NCBI RefSeq assembly: GCF_000955955.1
Contig: NZ_JYJG01000381.1
Coordinates: 1-24,020, forward strand
Direction: 5' to 3'
DNA: 24,020 nt
DNA from: Lentzea aerocolonigenes
GTDB lineage: Bacteria > Actinomycetota > Actinomycetes > Mycobacteriales > Pseudonocardiaceae
The notes below the pieces were generated by a model. That model saw nothing but the letters and a program-made list of their open reading frames with translations. It was not told the origin of the DNA and ran no database searches. A program made the position numbers and the translations under genes. Numbering within the stretch: position 1 is the stretch's first letter; every line of letters starts with the position of its first letter. Shown here piece by piece: positions 7,242 to 13,294 of this stretch.

Positions 7242-7987
7242 GCGGCCACTCCAAGTGGGCGACCACCAAGCACAAGAAGGCCGCCATTGACGCCAAGCGC
7301 GGCAAGCTCTTCGCGCGGCTGATCAAGAACATCGAGGTGGCGGCCCGCACCGGTGGCGGCGACCCGGATGGCAACCCGACGCTGTACGACGCGATCCAGA
7401 AGGCCCGCAAGAACTCGGTGCCGCTGGACAACATCGAGCGCGCCCGCAAGCGCGGCGGCGGTGAAGAGGCCGGCGGCGCCGACTGGCAGACGATCATGTA
7501 CGAGGGCTACGGCCCCAACGGCGTCGCGGTGCTGATCGAGTGCCTCACGGACAACCGCAACCGCGCCGCGACCGAGGTCCGCACGGCGATGACGCGCAAC
7601 GGTGGCTCGATGGCCGACCCCGGCTCGGTGGCGTACATGTTCAGCCGCAAGGGCGTCGTGATCGTGCCGAAGGCGGGCACGTCCGAGGACGACGTGATGC
7701 TGGCGGTGCTCGAGGCCGGTGCCGAGGAGGTCAACGACCTGGGCGAGGCCTTCGAGGTCGTGTCCGAGGCGGGCGACCTGATCCCGGTCCGCAAGGCGCT
7801 GCAGGACTCGGGCATCGACTACGAGTCGGCGGAGTCGAGCTTCCTGCCGTCGGTGTCGGTGCAGCTCGAGGTCGAGGGCGCGAAGAAGATCTTCAAGCTG
7901 ATCGACGCGCTGGAGGACTGCGACGACGTGCAGAACGTCTTCGCGAACTTCGACGTCTCCGACGAGGTCATGGCCGAGGTCGGCTGA
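7238..7987 (+). CDS. yebC: YebC/PmpR/TACO1-family regulatory protein
   Basis: 249 aa, standard family length. It opens with the hallmark [20 protein letters not shown] and continues with [60 protein letters not shown] and [20 protein letters not shown]. Family members are cytoplasmic; depending on the organism they act as DNA-binding regulators or as translation factors that help ribosomes through difficult sequences, so the precise role here is open. The ribosome site is GGAGGAG immediately before the ATG, and the start overlaps the pdxT stop by 4 bases. The ruvCAB genes that often follow in actinobacteria are absent; a long terminator hairpin follows. Confidence 0.96.
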   Translation: MSGHSKWATTKHKKAAIDAKRGKLFARLIKNIEVAARTGGGDPDGNPTLYDAIQKARKNSVPLDNIERARKRGGGEEAGGADWQTIMYEGYGPNGVAVLIECLTDNRNRAATEVRTAMTRNGGSMADPGSVAYMFSRKGVVIVPKAGTSEDDVMLAVLEAGAEEVNDLGEAFEVVSEAGDLIPVRKALQDSGIDYESAESSFLPSVSVQLEVEGAKKIFKLIDALEDCDDVQNVFANFDVSDEVMAEVG

Positions 7988-7998
7988 CCCTCCCGAGC

Positions 7999-8055
7999 AA
8001 ACGATGAAGGGAACCATCATCCACCTGACGTGGATGATGGTTCCCTTCATCGTTT
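7999..8055. terminator. 26-bp perfect hairpin, bidirectional terminator between yebC and TetR gene
   Basis: Bases 7999-8024 are perfectly complementary to 8030-8055, with the 5-base loop CTGAC. The stem begins AAACG and ends CGTTT, so each strand's transcript finishes in a short T-run, which suits two convergent genes. The right arm directly abuts the TetR stop codon (8056-8058). The arms are far longer and less GC-rich than an ordinary terminator. Confidence 0.85.
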
Positions 8056-8625
8056 TCAGAGGTTGGGCCAGGCCCGGCGCAGGCGGGCGAACGCGGCGGA
8101 CAGGGCGGCGGGCGGGTCGGGTTCGGTGCCGGCCAGGTCGGGGATCTCCAGGACGTACCGGGCCAGCTGCTTGATCGAGAACTCGTCGGCTTCGGTTTCC
8201 GAGGCGATGACCTGGGCCAAGGCGGTTTCGCAGCTCGTCCACAGCGACCTGGCGTAGGCGCGCAGAGCCGGGGTCGCGACCACCAGATCGGCGAGCCGCG
8301 TGTCCTGGCGCCTCGGATCGGGGTCGAACGGGCCGCGCGTCGCCAGGAAGTCGTGCAGCGCCTGCAGGATCGAGACTCCCGTTGGCCGTTCCTTCACCGC
8401 TGCGGTCAGCGACTGCTCGCGTTCGGTTCGGTCGCCCAGGACGAGCGCCTCCTTGCCGCCGGGGAAGTGCGCGAACAGCGTCGACACCGCCGTGTCCGCT
8501 TCGTCGGCGATCTCCGCGACCGTGACCTGGTCGAACCCGCGCTCCAGGAACAGCTCTCGCGCCGCGTTCGCCAGCGCTTCCCTGGTCGCGGCCTTCTTGC
8601 GTTCGCGGCGTCCGATCGGAGTCAT
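8056..8625 (-). CDS. TetR/AcrR-family transcriptional regulator
   Basis: 189 aa. The N-terminal TetR helix-turn-helix is complete: REALANAARELFLERGFDQV then TVAEIADEADTAVSTLFAHF and PGGKEAL (residues about 14-62). The C-terminal ligand domain is divergent; an aromatic/Trp motif (ARSLWTSCETALAQV) is seen. It is divergent from an SDR gene with only 35 bp between start codons, so one operator can shut both promoters. A TATGAT -10-like box (8632-8637, minus strand) lies 6 bases before its ATG, implying a nearly leaderless transcript. It likely regulates itself and the SDR; the ligand is unknown. Confidence 0.93.
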   Translation of the reverse strand: MTPIGRRERKKAATREALANAARELFLERGFDQVTVAEIADEADTAVSTLFAHFPGGKEALVLGDRTEREQSLTAAVKERPTGVSILQALHDFLATRGPFDPDPRRQDTRLADLVVATPALRAYARSLWTSCETALAQVIASETEADEFSIKQLARYVLEIPDLAGTEPDPPAALSAAFARLRRAWPNL

Positions 8626-8631
8626 GACGAA

Positions 8632-8654
8632 ATCATAGTCACTCCGGTTATGGT
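8632..8654. promoter_or_regulatory. Overlapping divergent leaderless-type promoters (TetR/SDR)
   Basis: TATGAT (8632-8637, minus) and TATGGT (8649-8654, plus) are -10-like boxes placed 6 bases before each of the two divergent ATGs. They sit in an imperfect palindrome, CATA (8634-8637) ... TATG (8649-8652), a plausible TetR site. No clear -35 boxes are seen. Confidence 0.4.
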
Positions 8655-8660
8655 GTGGGT

Positions 8661-9446
8661 ATGACGACTCGCTGGAACGTTCACCGGTTGCCGCGCGCCG
8701 AGGGGAAGACCTTCCTGGTCACGGGTGCGAACGCGGGCATCGGCTACCACGTCGCCGAACAGCTCGCGACCACCGGCGCCACCGTCGTCCTGGGCAGCCG
8801 CAGCGCGCAGAAGGCCGACGCGGCGATGGCGTCCATCCGTGCCGTGGTGCCCGATGCGCGCGTACGGCACCTACGGCTCGATCTCGCGGACCTCGACTCG
8901 CTGAAGGCCTCGGCCGACGAACTCGACAGCCTCGACGCGGTGGTCTGCAACGCCGGTGTCATGGTCGACGACGCCGAGCTGATGTACCGCACCAACCACC
9001 TCGGGCACTTCGTGCTGGTCAGTTGGCTGATGCCGCTGCTCGCCGGGGGCCGCGTGATCACCACGGGCAGCCTCAGGGGCAAGACCGTGAAACCCGACGA
9101 CGCCTATGCCAGGTCCAAACAGGCGCAGATGCTGTTCGGCTTCGAGCTCGACCGGCGCCGACGCGATGTGGTGAGCGTCGTCAACCACCCCGGCGGCGCA
9201 CTGGACTCGATCACGTTTCCGGCCTCGCTCTTGTTGCAGGGCAAGGACGCCGGCGCCTGGCCTGCGGTTCGGGCGGTGCTGGATCCGGACGTGAAAGGCG
9301 GTCAGATGTGGGGGCCGCGCGTGTTCGGGCTACGGGGTGAGCCGCGGTCCGAACCCGTGCGCGGTCAGCTGGCGGATCGCGAGCTGGCTGCCCGCGTGTG
9401 GGAAGAGAGCGTTGAACTCACCGGTGTGGAGCCACGGTGTCCTTGA
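8661..9446 (+). CDS. Short-chain dehydrogenase/reductase (SDR)
   Basis: 261 aa from the ATG at 8661. The NAD(P)-binding motif TGANAGIG spans residues 21-28, NAG 97-99, the catalytic serine is S137 (TTGS), and Y149-x3-K153 (YARSK) completes the active site. The 'ANAGIG' form and long C-terminus resemble the retinol dehydrogenase/WWOX-like SDR branch, which oxidises or reduces hydrophobic alcohols or ketones, but the substrate is not evident. A GTG at 8655 is also in frame; the ATG is preferred because the -10-like box lies 6 bases before it. It is probably controlled by the divergent TetR regulator. Its last 29 bases overlap, on the opposite strand, the 3' end of the DUF397 gene. Confidence 0.92.
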   Translation: MTTRWNVHRLPRAEGKTFLVTGANAGIGYHVAEQLATTGATVVLGSRSAQKADAAMASIRAVVPDARVRHLRLDLADLDSLKASADELDSLDAVVCNAGVMVDDAELMYRTNHLGHFVLVSWLMPLLAGGRVITTGSLRGKTVKPDDAYARSKQAQMLFGFELDRRRRDVVSVVNHPGGALDSITFPASLLLQGKDAGAWPAVRAVLDPDVKGGQMWGPRVFGLRGEPRSEPVRGQLADRELAARVWEESVELTGVEPRCP

Positions 9447-9582
9447 GGAAGGCGGTCCACGCCTCTGCCGAGACGGGCAGGTGAGTGGCCGGAGCCTTGC
9501 TGTCACGGATGCCAACGCCGTGGCCGACTTCGACGCAGTTGTCGCCGGTGCCGCTATAGGTGCTCTTGCGCCAGGTGGTCAT
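9418..9582 (-). CDS. DUF397 small protein (partner of XRE-DUF5753 regulator)
   Basis: 54 aa, beginning MTTWRKSTYSGTGDNCVEVG and ending with VSAEAWTAFLKDTVAPHR. W4-R-K-S-x-Y-S, the conserved NCVEV core, IRDSK and the W42xxFL tail are the DUF397 signature. It starts inside the 3' end of the upstream XRE gene (29-base overlap), so translation is probably coupled. Its own 3' end overlaps the convergent SDR gene by 29 bases. DUF397 proteins accompany XRE-DUF5753 regulators in large numbers in Streptomyces and relatives (the WhiJ system is the best-studied) and are thought to modulate or antagonise the DNA-binding partner. The molecular function of this copy is not known. Confidence 0.92.
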   Translation of the reverse strand: MTTWRKSTYSGTGDNCVEVGHGVGIRDSKAPATHLPVSAEAWTAFLKDTVAPHR

Positions 9583-10411
9583 CCGAGGCCTCCAAGATGC
9601 TGTTGATCACCGCCCTCGATTCTTCCTCATCCAGGGCGACGGCTGCGAGGGCCTTCAGGATGTTCTCGTAGACGTCGACGGTTTCCTTGTCATCGAAGAA
9701 GAGGCAGCACTTCACGCTCTCCACGTAGACGACCGGTGGGTACTTCGGGAACTTCATCACCCGAAAGTCGCCAGACGTACCTGCGTGCATGCCGATCGAT
9801 CGCGGGATGATCCGGATGCTCACGTACCTCCGGACGGACAGGCGCAGCAGGTGGCACAGTTGTTCCCGCCACACCTCGTCGCCACCCACGGGCAGCCACA
9901 ACGCTTGCTCGTGAATGTAGAAGGTGAACGTCCGCCCCGGCTCAAGGATTTGGGCTCTGGCGACCCTCGCGGCGACGACAGTCGGAACGTCTTCGGCGTC
10001 GACAGGAGCGGCCGAGGTGACGACATGGACGTACTCGGGTATCTGGAGCAGGCCCGGCACGAGGACCATCGACCAGCAGATGATCTCGTTGGCTTCCTTC
10101 TCCTGCTCGATCAGCGTGCGGACCTGGTCCGGCACGCCGTCCTCCGGCATCTGCAGCCAGACGTTCCCGGACTCGCGGAACAGCGCGAGCAGGTAGTCCC
10201 GCTCGGCGACGGTCGCGCGGCAGTACGCGAGCAGGGTGGCGACCTCGAGTTCGGTCACGCCGCCCTTGCCTGCCAGCAGGTCCGAGATCTTGGCTTCCTG
10301 CCAGCCGAGCAACTCGGCGAGCCTGCGCTGGGTGAGCCCCGTGCGTCCGATGATGGCGCGGACGCCGTTTCCGAACTCGCGCCCCACCACGCTGGATTCT
10401 CTTTTGGGCAT
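9554..10411 (-). CDS. XRE-family helix-turn-helix regulator with DUF5753
   Basis: 285 aa, standard for the family. Residues about 10-68 are an XRE helix-turn-helix (FGNGVRAIIGRTGLTQRRLA, ELLGWQEAKISDLLAGKGGV). Residues about 90-270 are DUF5753, with the typical LIEQEKEANEIICWSMVLVP, GLLQIPEYVHVV, FTFYIHEQALWLPVGG and VYVES blocks. WhiJ-type proteins of this class repress development or secondary-metabolite genes until relieved by a DUF397 partner, which here follows with overlap. No ribosome site precedes the ATG, so it may be leaderless. An inverted repeat GGAGTC-N11-GACTCC (10424-10446) upstream may be its operator. Target genes are unknown; the divergent DUF4262-GNAT pair is a candidate. 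Confidence 0.94.
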   Translation of the reverse strand: MPKRESSVVGREFGNGVRAIIGRTGLTQRRLAELLGWQEAKISDLLAGKGGVTELEVATLLAYCRATVAERDYLLALFRESGNVWLQMPEDGVPDQVRTLIEQEKEANEIICWSMVLVPGLLQIPEYVHVVTSAAPVDAEDVPTVVAARVARAQILEPGRTFTFYIHEQALWLPVGGDEVWREQLCHLLRLSVRRYVSIRIIPRSIGMHAGTSGDFRVMKFPKYPPVVYVESVKCCLFFDDKETVDVYENILKALAAVALDEEESRAVINSILEASDDHLAQEHL

Positions 10412-10423
10412 GGAGGAAAGCTA

Positions 10424-10446
10424 GGAGTCGAACCGGTGTGGACTCC
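10424..10446. promoter_or_regulatory. Inverted repeat in the XRE / DUF4262 divergent intergenic region
   Basis: GGAGTC (10424-10429) and GACTCC (10441-10446) are perfect 6-bp arms separated by 11 bases, 13 bases upstream of the XRE start codon. It is a plausible autoregulatory operator, but short enough to be coincidental. Confidence 0.3.
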
Positions 10447-10505
10447 ATCGTTTCGCCTCAAATCTGCCTGAAGGTGGGAGCCTTGGAGCTGCTCTAAGTC
10501 GTAGG

Positions 10506-11015
10506 GTGGGAACCGTGCTTTCCGAAGAAGACATCGAACTGCGTGCCCGGCTGCTCTCCGCCGCCGACCGGCACGGCCACACCAACATCGTCGTGAACCC
10601 CGACGCCGAGGGCCCGGGATATGTGTTCTCGGTGGGGGCGTGGCGGCGGTTCGGCGTCGCGGAGGCCGTCGTGATCGGGCTGCCGCAGGGAATGGGCGAG
10701 AACCTGATCAACATGTACGTGGTGCGGGCCAGCAATGGTGAGAGGTTCGTGCCGGGAAAGCTGTACAACAACTTCTTCGACGGGGTGCCGATCACGGTCG
10801 AGCGGGTCTACAAGGGGTTCTACCCGGAGTTCTTCGGGAGCGCGTACCTGCTCTACGACGGGTCGGAGTTCGCGGCGATCCAGCTCATCGTGCCGACGCC
10901 GCAGGGGCAGTGGCCGTGGCAGCCCGACGCGCCGGCCGGGTTCCACGACCACCAGATGATCCTCACGGAGAGCGGGTTGCCGGAGAGCTGGACGCCGGGG
11001 GTCACCGGGCCGTGA
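10506..11015 (+). CDS. DUF4262 domain-containing protein
   Basis: 169 aa from GTG at 10506 (a second in-frame GTG at 10515 would give MLSEEDIEL and cannot be excluded). The pattern YVFSVGAWRRFGVAEAVVIG, NLINMYVV, GERFVPGKLYNNFFDGVPIT, EFFGSAYLLY and QLIVPTPQGQWPWQPDAP fits DUF4262, a family of soluble proteins of unknown function often found near regulatory or immunity-like genes in actinobacteria. There is no signal peptide or membrane span. Its TGA overlaps the next gene's GTG (GTGA), so the two are translationally coupled. It is divergent from the XRE-DUF397 pair with a 94-bp gap. I do not assign a function. Confidence 0.78.
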   Translation: MGTVLSEEDIELRARLLSAADRHGHTNIVVNPDAEGPGYVFSVGAWRRFGVAEAVVIGLPQGMGENLINMYVVRASNGERFVPGKLYNNFFDGVPITVERVYKGFYPEFFGSAYLLYDGSEFAAIQLIVPTPQGQWPWQPDAPAGFHDHQMILTESGLPESWTPGVTGP

Positions 11016-11479
11016 ACGTCCACATCGGACCGATGACTTCAGAGCACGCCGGTCAGGTCCTCACGGTTCAGCGCGCCGCCTACCTGGAAGAGGCCAGGAG
11101 GTACGGGGCGTGGGACCTGCCACCCCTCGTGGAAACCCTCGACGAGATCACCAGGCACCTCAAGGACGGCACGCCCGCGCTCGGAGCGTTCGACGGGCAG
11201 AGGCTCATCGGCTCGGTGCGCAGCCGCATCGAGCAGGACCGCATGGAGATCGCCCGGCTGTCGGTGGCACCGGACATCCAAGGCGCGGGTGTCGGCAGGC
11301 GGCTGCTCGAAGGCATCAGCACACTCGCGCCCGCGGAGGTAAGAGTCGTCTGGCTCTTCACCGGGGCGGAGAGTGACGGGAACCTGAAGTTCTACGAGAG
11401 TGCCGGATTTGTCCGGACCCGTGAACACCTCGATGCCGTCGGTATCAGGTGCGTCACTCTGGAGCAGAAGGTCATCTGA
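11012..11479 (+). CDS. GNAT-family N-acetyltransferase
   Basis: 155 aa. The acetyl-CoA motif is Q90-GAG-V-G95-RR (IQGAGVGRRLLEGI), preceded by the beta-4 strand MEIARLSVAP and followed by the C-terminal NLKFYESAGFVRTREH (124-139). The N-terminus reads MNVHIGPMTSEHAGQVLTVQ. The GTG at 11012 was chosen because it overlaps the DUF4262 stop by 4 bases and begins exactly where GNAT homology begins; the frame is open further upstream but that stretch is out-of-frame DUF4262 sequence. The substrate is unknown; small amines, antibiotics, or protein N-termini are all possible in this superfamily. Confidence 0.9.
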   Translation: MNVHIGPMTSEHAGQVLTVQRAAYLEEARRYGAWDLPPLVETLDEITRHLKDGTPALGAFDGQRLIGSVRSRIEQDRMEIARLSVAPDIQGAGVGRRLLEGISTLAPAEVRVVWLFTGAESDGNLKFYESAGFVRTREHLDAVGIRCVTLEQKVI

Positions 11480-11584
11480 CGTTCAGAGGCCGGTCACGCG
11501 CGACTGGCAGGGTCTGAAGCGGTCCACCCACGACCAACCACCGGTGCGGACGTCGATCACACGTCGGCTGATCCGTCCGGCACC

Positions 11585-11619
11585 CGCCAGCCCCGGCGCA
11601 TCCGGCGCCGGGGCTGGCG
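11585..11619. terminator. 15-bp GC-rich hairpin downstream of GNAT gene
   Basis: CGCCAGCCCCGGCGC (11585-11599) and its exact complement (11605-11619) enclose the loop ATCCG. GGCACC (11579-11584) and GGTGCC (11626-11631) can extend it asymmetrically. There is no T-tract; it is probably a bidirectional terminator, although it lies 105 bases beyond the GNAT stop. Confidence 0.6.
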
Positions 11620-11657
11620 CTGTTGGGTGCCAAGAGACCAAAACGTTGTCAGGAGCT

Positions 11658-11693
11658 CGTTGTCCGCTGAAACCGCTTCGACACCGGACAACG
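11658..11693. repeat. 9-bp inverted repeat, CGTTGTCCG/CGGACAACG
   Basis: CGTTGTCCG at 11658-11666 and CGGACAACG at 11685-11693 are exact inverted copies with an 18-base spacer. A further direct CGTTGTC lies at 11644-11650. The function is unknown; it lies downstream of the chitosanase gene. Confidence 0.55.
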
Positions 11694-11834
11694 ATCTGCC
11701 TGTAGAAATGCACCTGCGGTCAACCACTCCGGGGGGATGCGGGAGACCGCGATCGGGGGAGGAGCGCCCCGCCTCGCAGGAGGCAGAGGGGGATGCGGGA
11801 CGGGGCGCTTCAAGTACTCAGTTCACCCGATGAC

Positions 11835-12497
11835 TCAGTTCTCGTTGAGGAACTTCTGGGCCAGGGCCTCGCCCTGCGACGTGGCCTTCCCGTGGTCCTC
11901 GATCGGGGACACCTTCGAGTTCTTGAAGTAGATGTAGTGCACCGGGCCGTCCGAACCGCCGTTCTCCGGGTCCGGGTTGATGCCCAGACCGACGGCGGTG
12001 GCGTAGGAAGCCTCACCGATGATGTTCGTCGGGCCCGTGTCGCCGACAACGGCGTACTCGACCTTGTTGTTGTAGATGACGGCCACGACGCCACCGCCCT
12101 GGATGCCGAACTTGCGGTAGTCCCACGTGCCACTCGCGGACGGCACCACCACGTACGGGAGCTTGTCCGCGACGAGCGGCTTGCCCTTCGAGTCGTGGAA
12201 GGCGGTGTCCGGTTGGAACCACGGGTCGGTGTTCTTGTTGCACTTCGACGTGACCTGGCCGTCGCAGTCCACGTCCAGGTCGGCCTTGTACCAAACGGCG
12301 CCGTTCTTGCCGCAGACCGGGATGTTCGCGGACGTCTCGGTGTCGCTGCGGTACTTGCCGTTCGAGATCTGCGAGCAGGACGTGAGCTTGGCCAGCAGCT
12401 GCGACGCGCTGGGACCGGCGGCCTGGGCGGCAGGGGATGCCAGGACGGAGGCCACGAGTGCGGACACGGCGAAAAGCCCTGGGGCGAGCTTGCGCAT
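11835..12497 (-). CDS. Secreted GH75 chitosanase
   Basis: 220 aa from the ATG at 12497, chosen over GTG at 12503 because AGAGG ends 5 bases before the ATG. Residues 1-26 are a signal peptide (MRKLAPG, hydrophobic core, AQA-AGPS cleavage). The mature part matches GH75: VWYKADLDVDCDGQV, TAFHDSKGKPLVADKLPYVV, GIQGGGVVAVIYNNKVEYAV and GDTGPTNIIGEASYA. D153 and E162 are 9 residues apart, the same spacing as the catalytic Asp/Glu of characterised fungal GH75 chitosanases (D160/E169 in Aspergillus). It should cleave beta-1,4-glucosamine chains of chitosan outside the cell. Four or more cysteines suggest disulfides. A palindromic operator-like site lies 16 bases upstream. Confidence 0.93.
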   Translation of the reverse strand: MRKLAPGLFAVSALVASVLASPAAQAAGPSASQLLAKLTSCSQISNGKYRSDTETSANIPVCGKNGAVWYKADLDVDCDGQVTSKCNKNTDPWFQPDTAFHDSKGKPLVADKLPYVVVPSASGTWDYRKFGIQGGGVVAVIYNNKVEYAVVGDTGPTNIIGEASYATAVGLGINPDPENGGSDGPVHYIYFKNSKVSPIEDHGKATSQGEALAQKFLNEN

Positions 12498-12512
12498 TGC
12501 CACCTCTTTCGA

Positions 12513-12527
12513 CAGGTAACTTTCCTG
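12513..12527. promoter_or_regulatory. Chitosanase operator-like palindrome
   Basis: CAGGTAACTTTCCTG is a palindrome apart from one mismatched pair around a central base (arms CAGG/CCTG, core AACTT). It resembles the GGAAAGTTTCC-type operators described upstream of actinobacterial chitosanase genes and bound by the ROK-family repressor CsnR (recalled, not checked). A 14-base near-identical copy lies at 18670-18683. Confidence 0.6.
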
Positions 12528-12582
12528 ACTAAAGGCGGCGGTGGCACTACTTTGCGCAACTTAAGCAACACGCGTCAAGGGG

Positions 12583-13146
12583 CTACGGCTTACGTCCCAG
12601 CAGTCCTATTAGTCGCGTTTGGGCATCTGCGTCCGGCGCGACCGGTACTGGTGAGTCGAACATCGAAGTTTCGCCCCATTCTCCGATGTTCCGTTCCACG
12701 TACGCCAGGACCGTTGAGGCAAGGTCCGGGTCAAGCCGCTCGTCCGCGCCGATCGAGCGCGCCAGATCCCACGCGTGCACGGCGAGATCCGTCGTCATCT
12801 GCCAGCAGTACTCCTCGGCGTCGATCGACCCCCACGACACGCTCACGGACTTGGACAACGCGTCCGGTTCCAGCCACGCCTCGCGCGCCGCCGCGGCCGC
12901 CACGACCCAGGACACCAGCGGGTCGTCGCCCAGGTTGTCGTGGTCGAACCGGTCCCCGACCTGTTTGACGGTGCAGCCGGCGAGCAACTCAGGAGCCCAG
13001 AGCTGTTCGTAGACCAGATGTCCGACGAGGTCTCTGACGGACCACTCCCGGCAGGGCGTGCCGAGCACCCACTGTTCCGGTGCGATCGCCCGCACCCGTC
13101 GGTCGAACTCCGTCATGGCCAACCCGTGCGCCTGGATCAAGTCCAT
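12583..13146 (-). CDS. TIGR03086-family (mycothiol/DinB-like) metal-binding protein
   Basis: 187 aa, normal for TIGR03086, a branch of the mycothiol maleylpyruvate isomerase/DinB four-helix-bundle fold. H43 in LVGHLVYEQLW and H124/D127 in LAVHAWDLARSIGADERLD occupy the expected divalent-metal ligand positions; PCREWSVRDLVGHL is the family's N-terminal hallmark. Relatives use mycothiol in isomerisation or detoxification, but most TIGR03086 members are uncharacterised. It stands alone between the chitosanase gene (same strand, downstream) and the divergent POT transporter. No clear ribosome site precedes the ATG at 13146. Confidence 0.88.
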   Translation of the reverse strand: MDLIQAHGLAMTEFDRRVRAIAPEQWVLGTPCREWSVRDLVGHLVYEQLWAPELLAGCTVKQVGDRFDHDNLGDDPLVSWVVAAAAAREAWLEPDALSKSVSVSWGSIDAEEYCWQMTTDLAVHAWDLARSIGADERLDPDLASTVLAYVERNIGEWGETSMFDSPVPVAPDADAQTRLIGLLGRKP

Positions 13147-13294
13147 CCCAGCAGTGCATCAAATCCCGCTCGATCCCGCACCCCGGCGTGAGAGTTGGAC
13201 CACTCGGACGCAACCCTGATTTCTAACCGTACGAGCGTTCGGCGTAATGTGCACCGGATCCGCCGTGACAACGTTGACACGAGAGGACGATGAC

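Larger units (their letters stand above)
11480..11834. other. 355-bp non-coding stretch with structured repeats
   Basis: No convincing gene is seen on either strand. It contains a 15-bp perfect hairpin (11585-11619), a 9-bp inverted repeat (11658-11693) and a 13-base direct repeat GGGGGATGCGGGA (11732-11744 and 11788-11800) in a G-rich tract. It lies between the convergent GNAT and chitosanase genes, so promoters are not expected. Confidence 0.6.

Noticed and set aside
11793..12968. 391-codon plus-strand open frame across the chitosanase gene
   Set aside because: It is a shadow of the chitosanase and TIGR03086 genes, both of which have recognisable family motifs on the minus strand.
13274..13279. 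TTGACA as a -35 box for the POT transporter
   Set aside because: A matching -10 would fall inside the coding region after the GTG start, so this is probably not the promoter.
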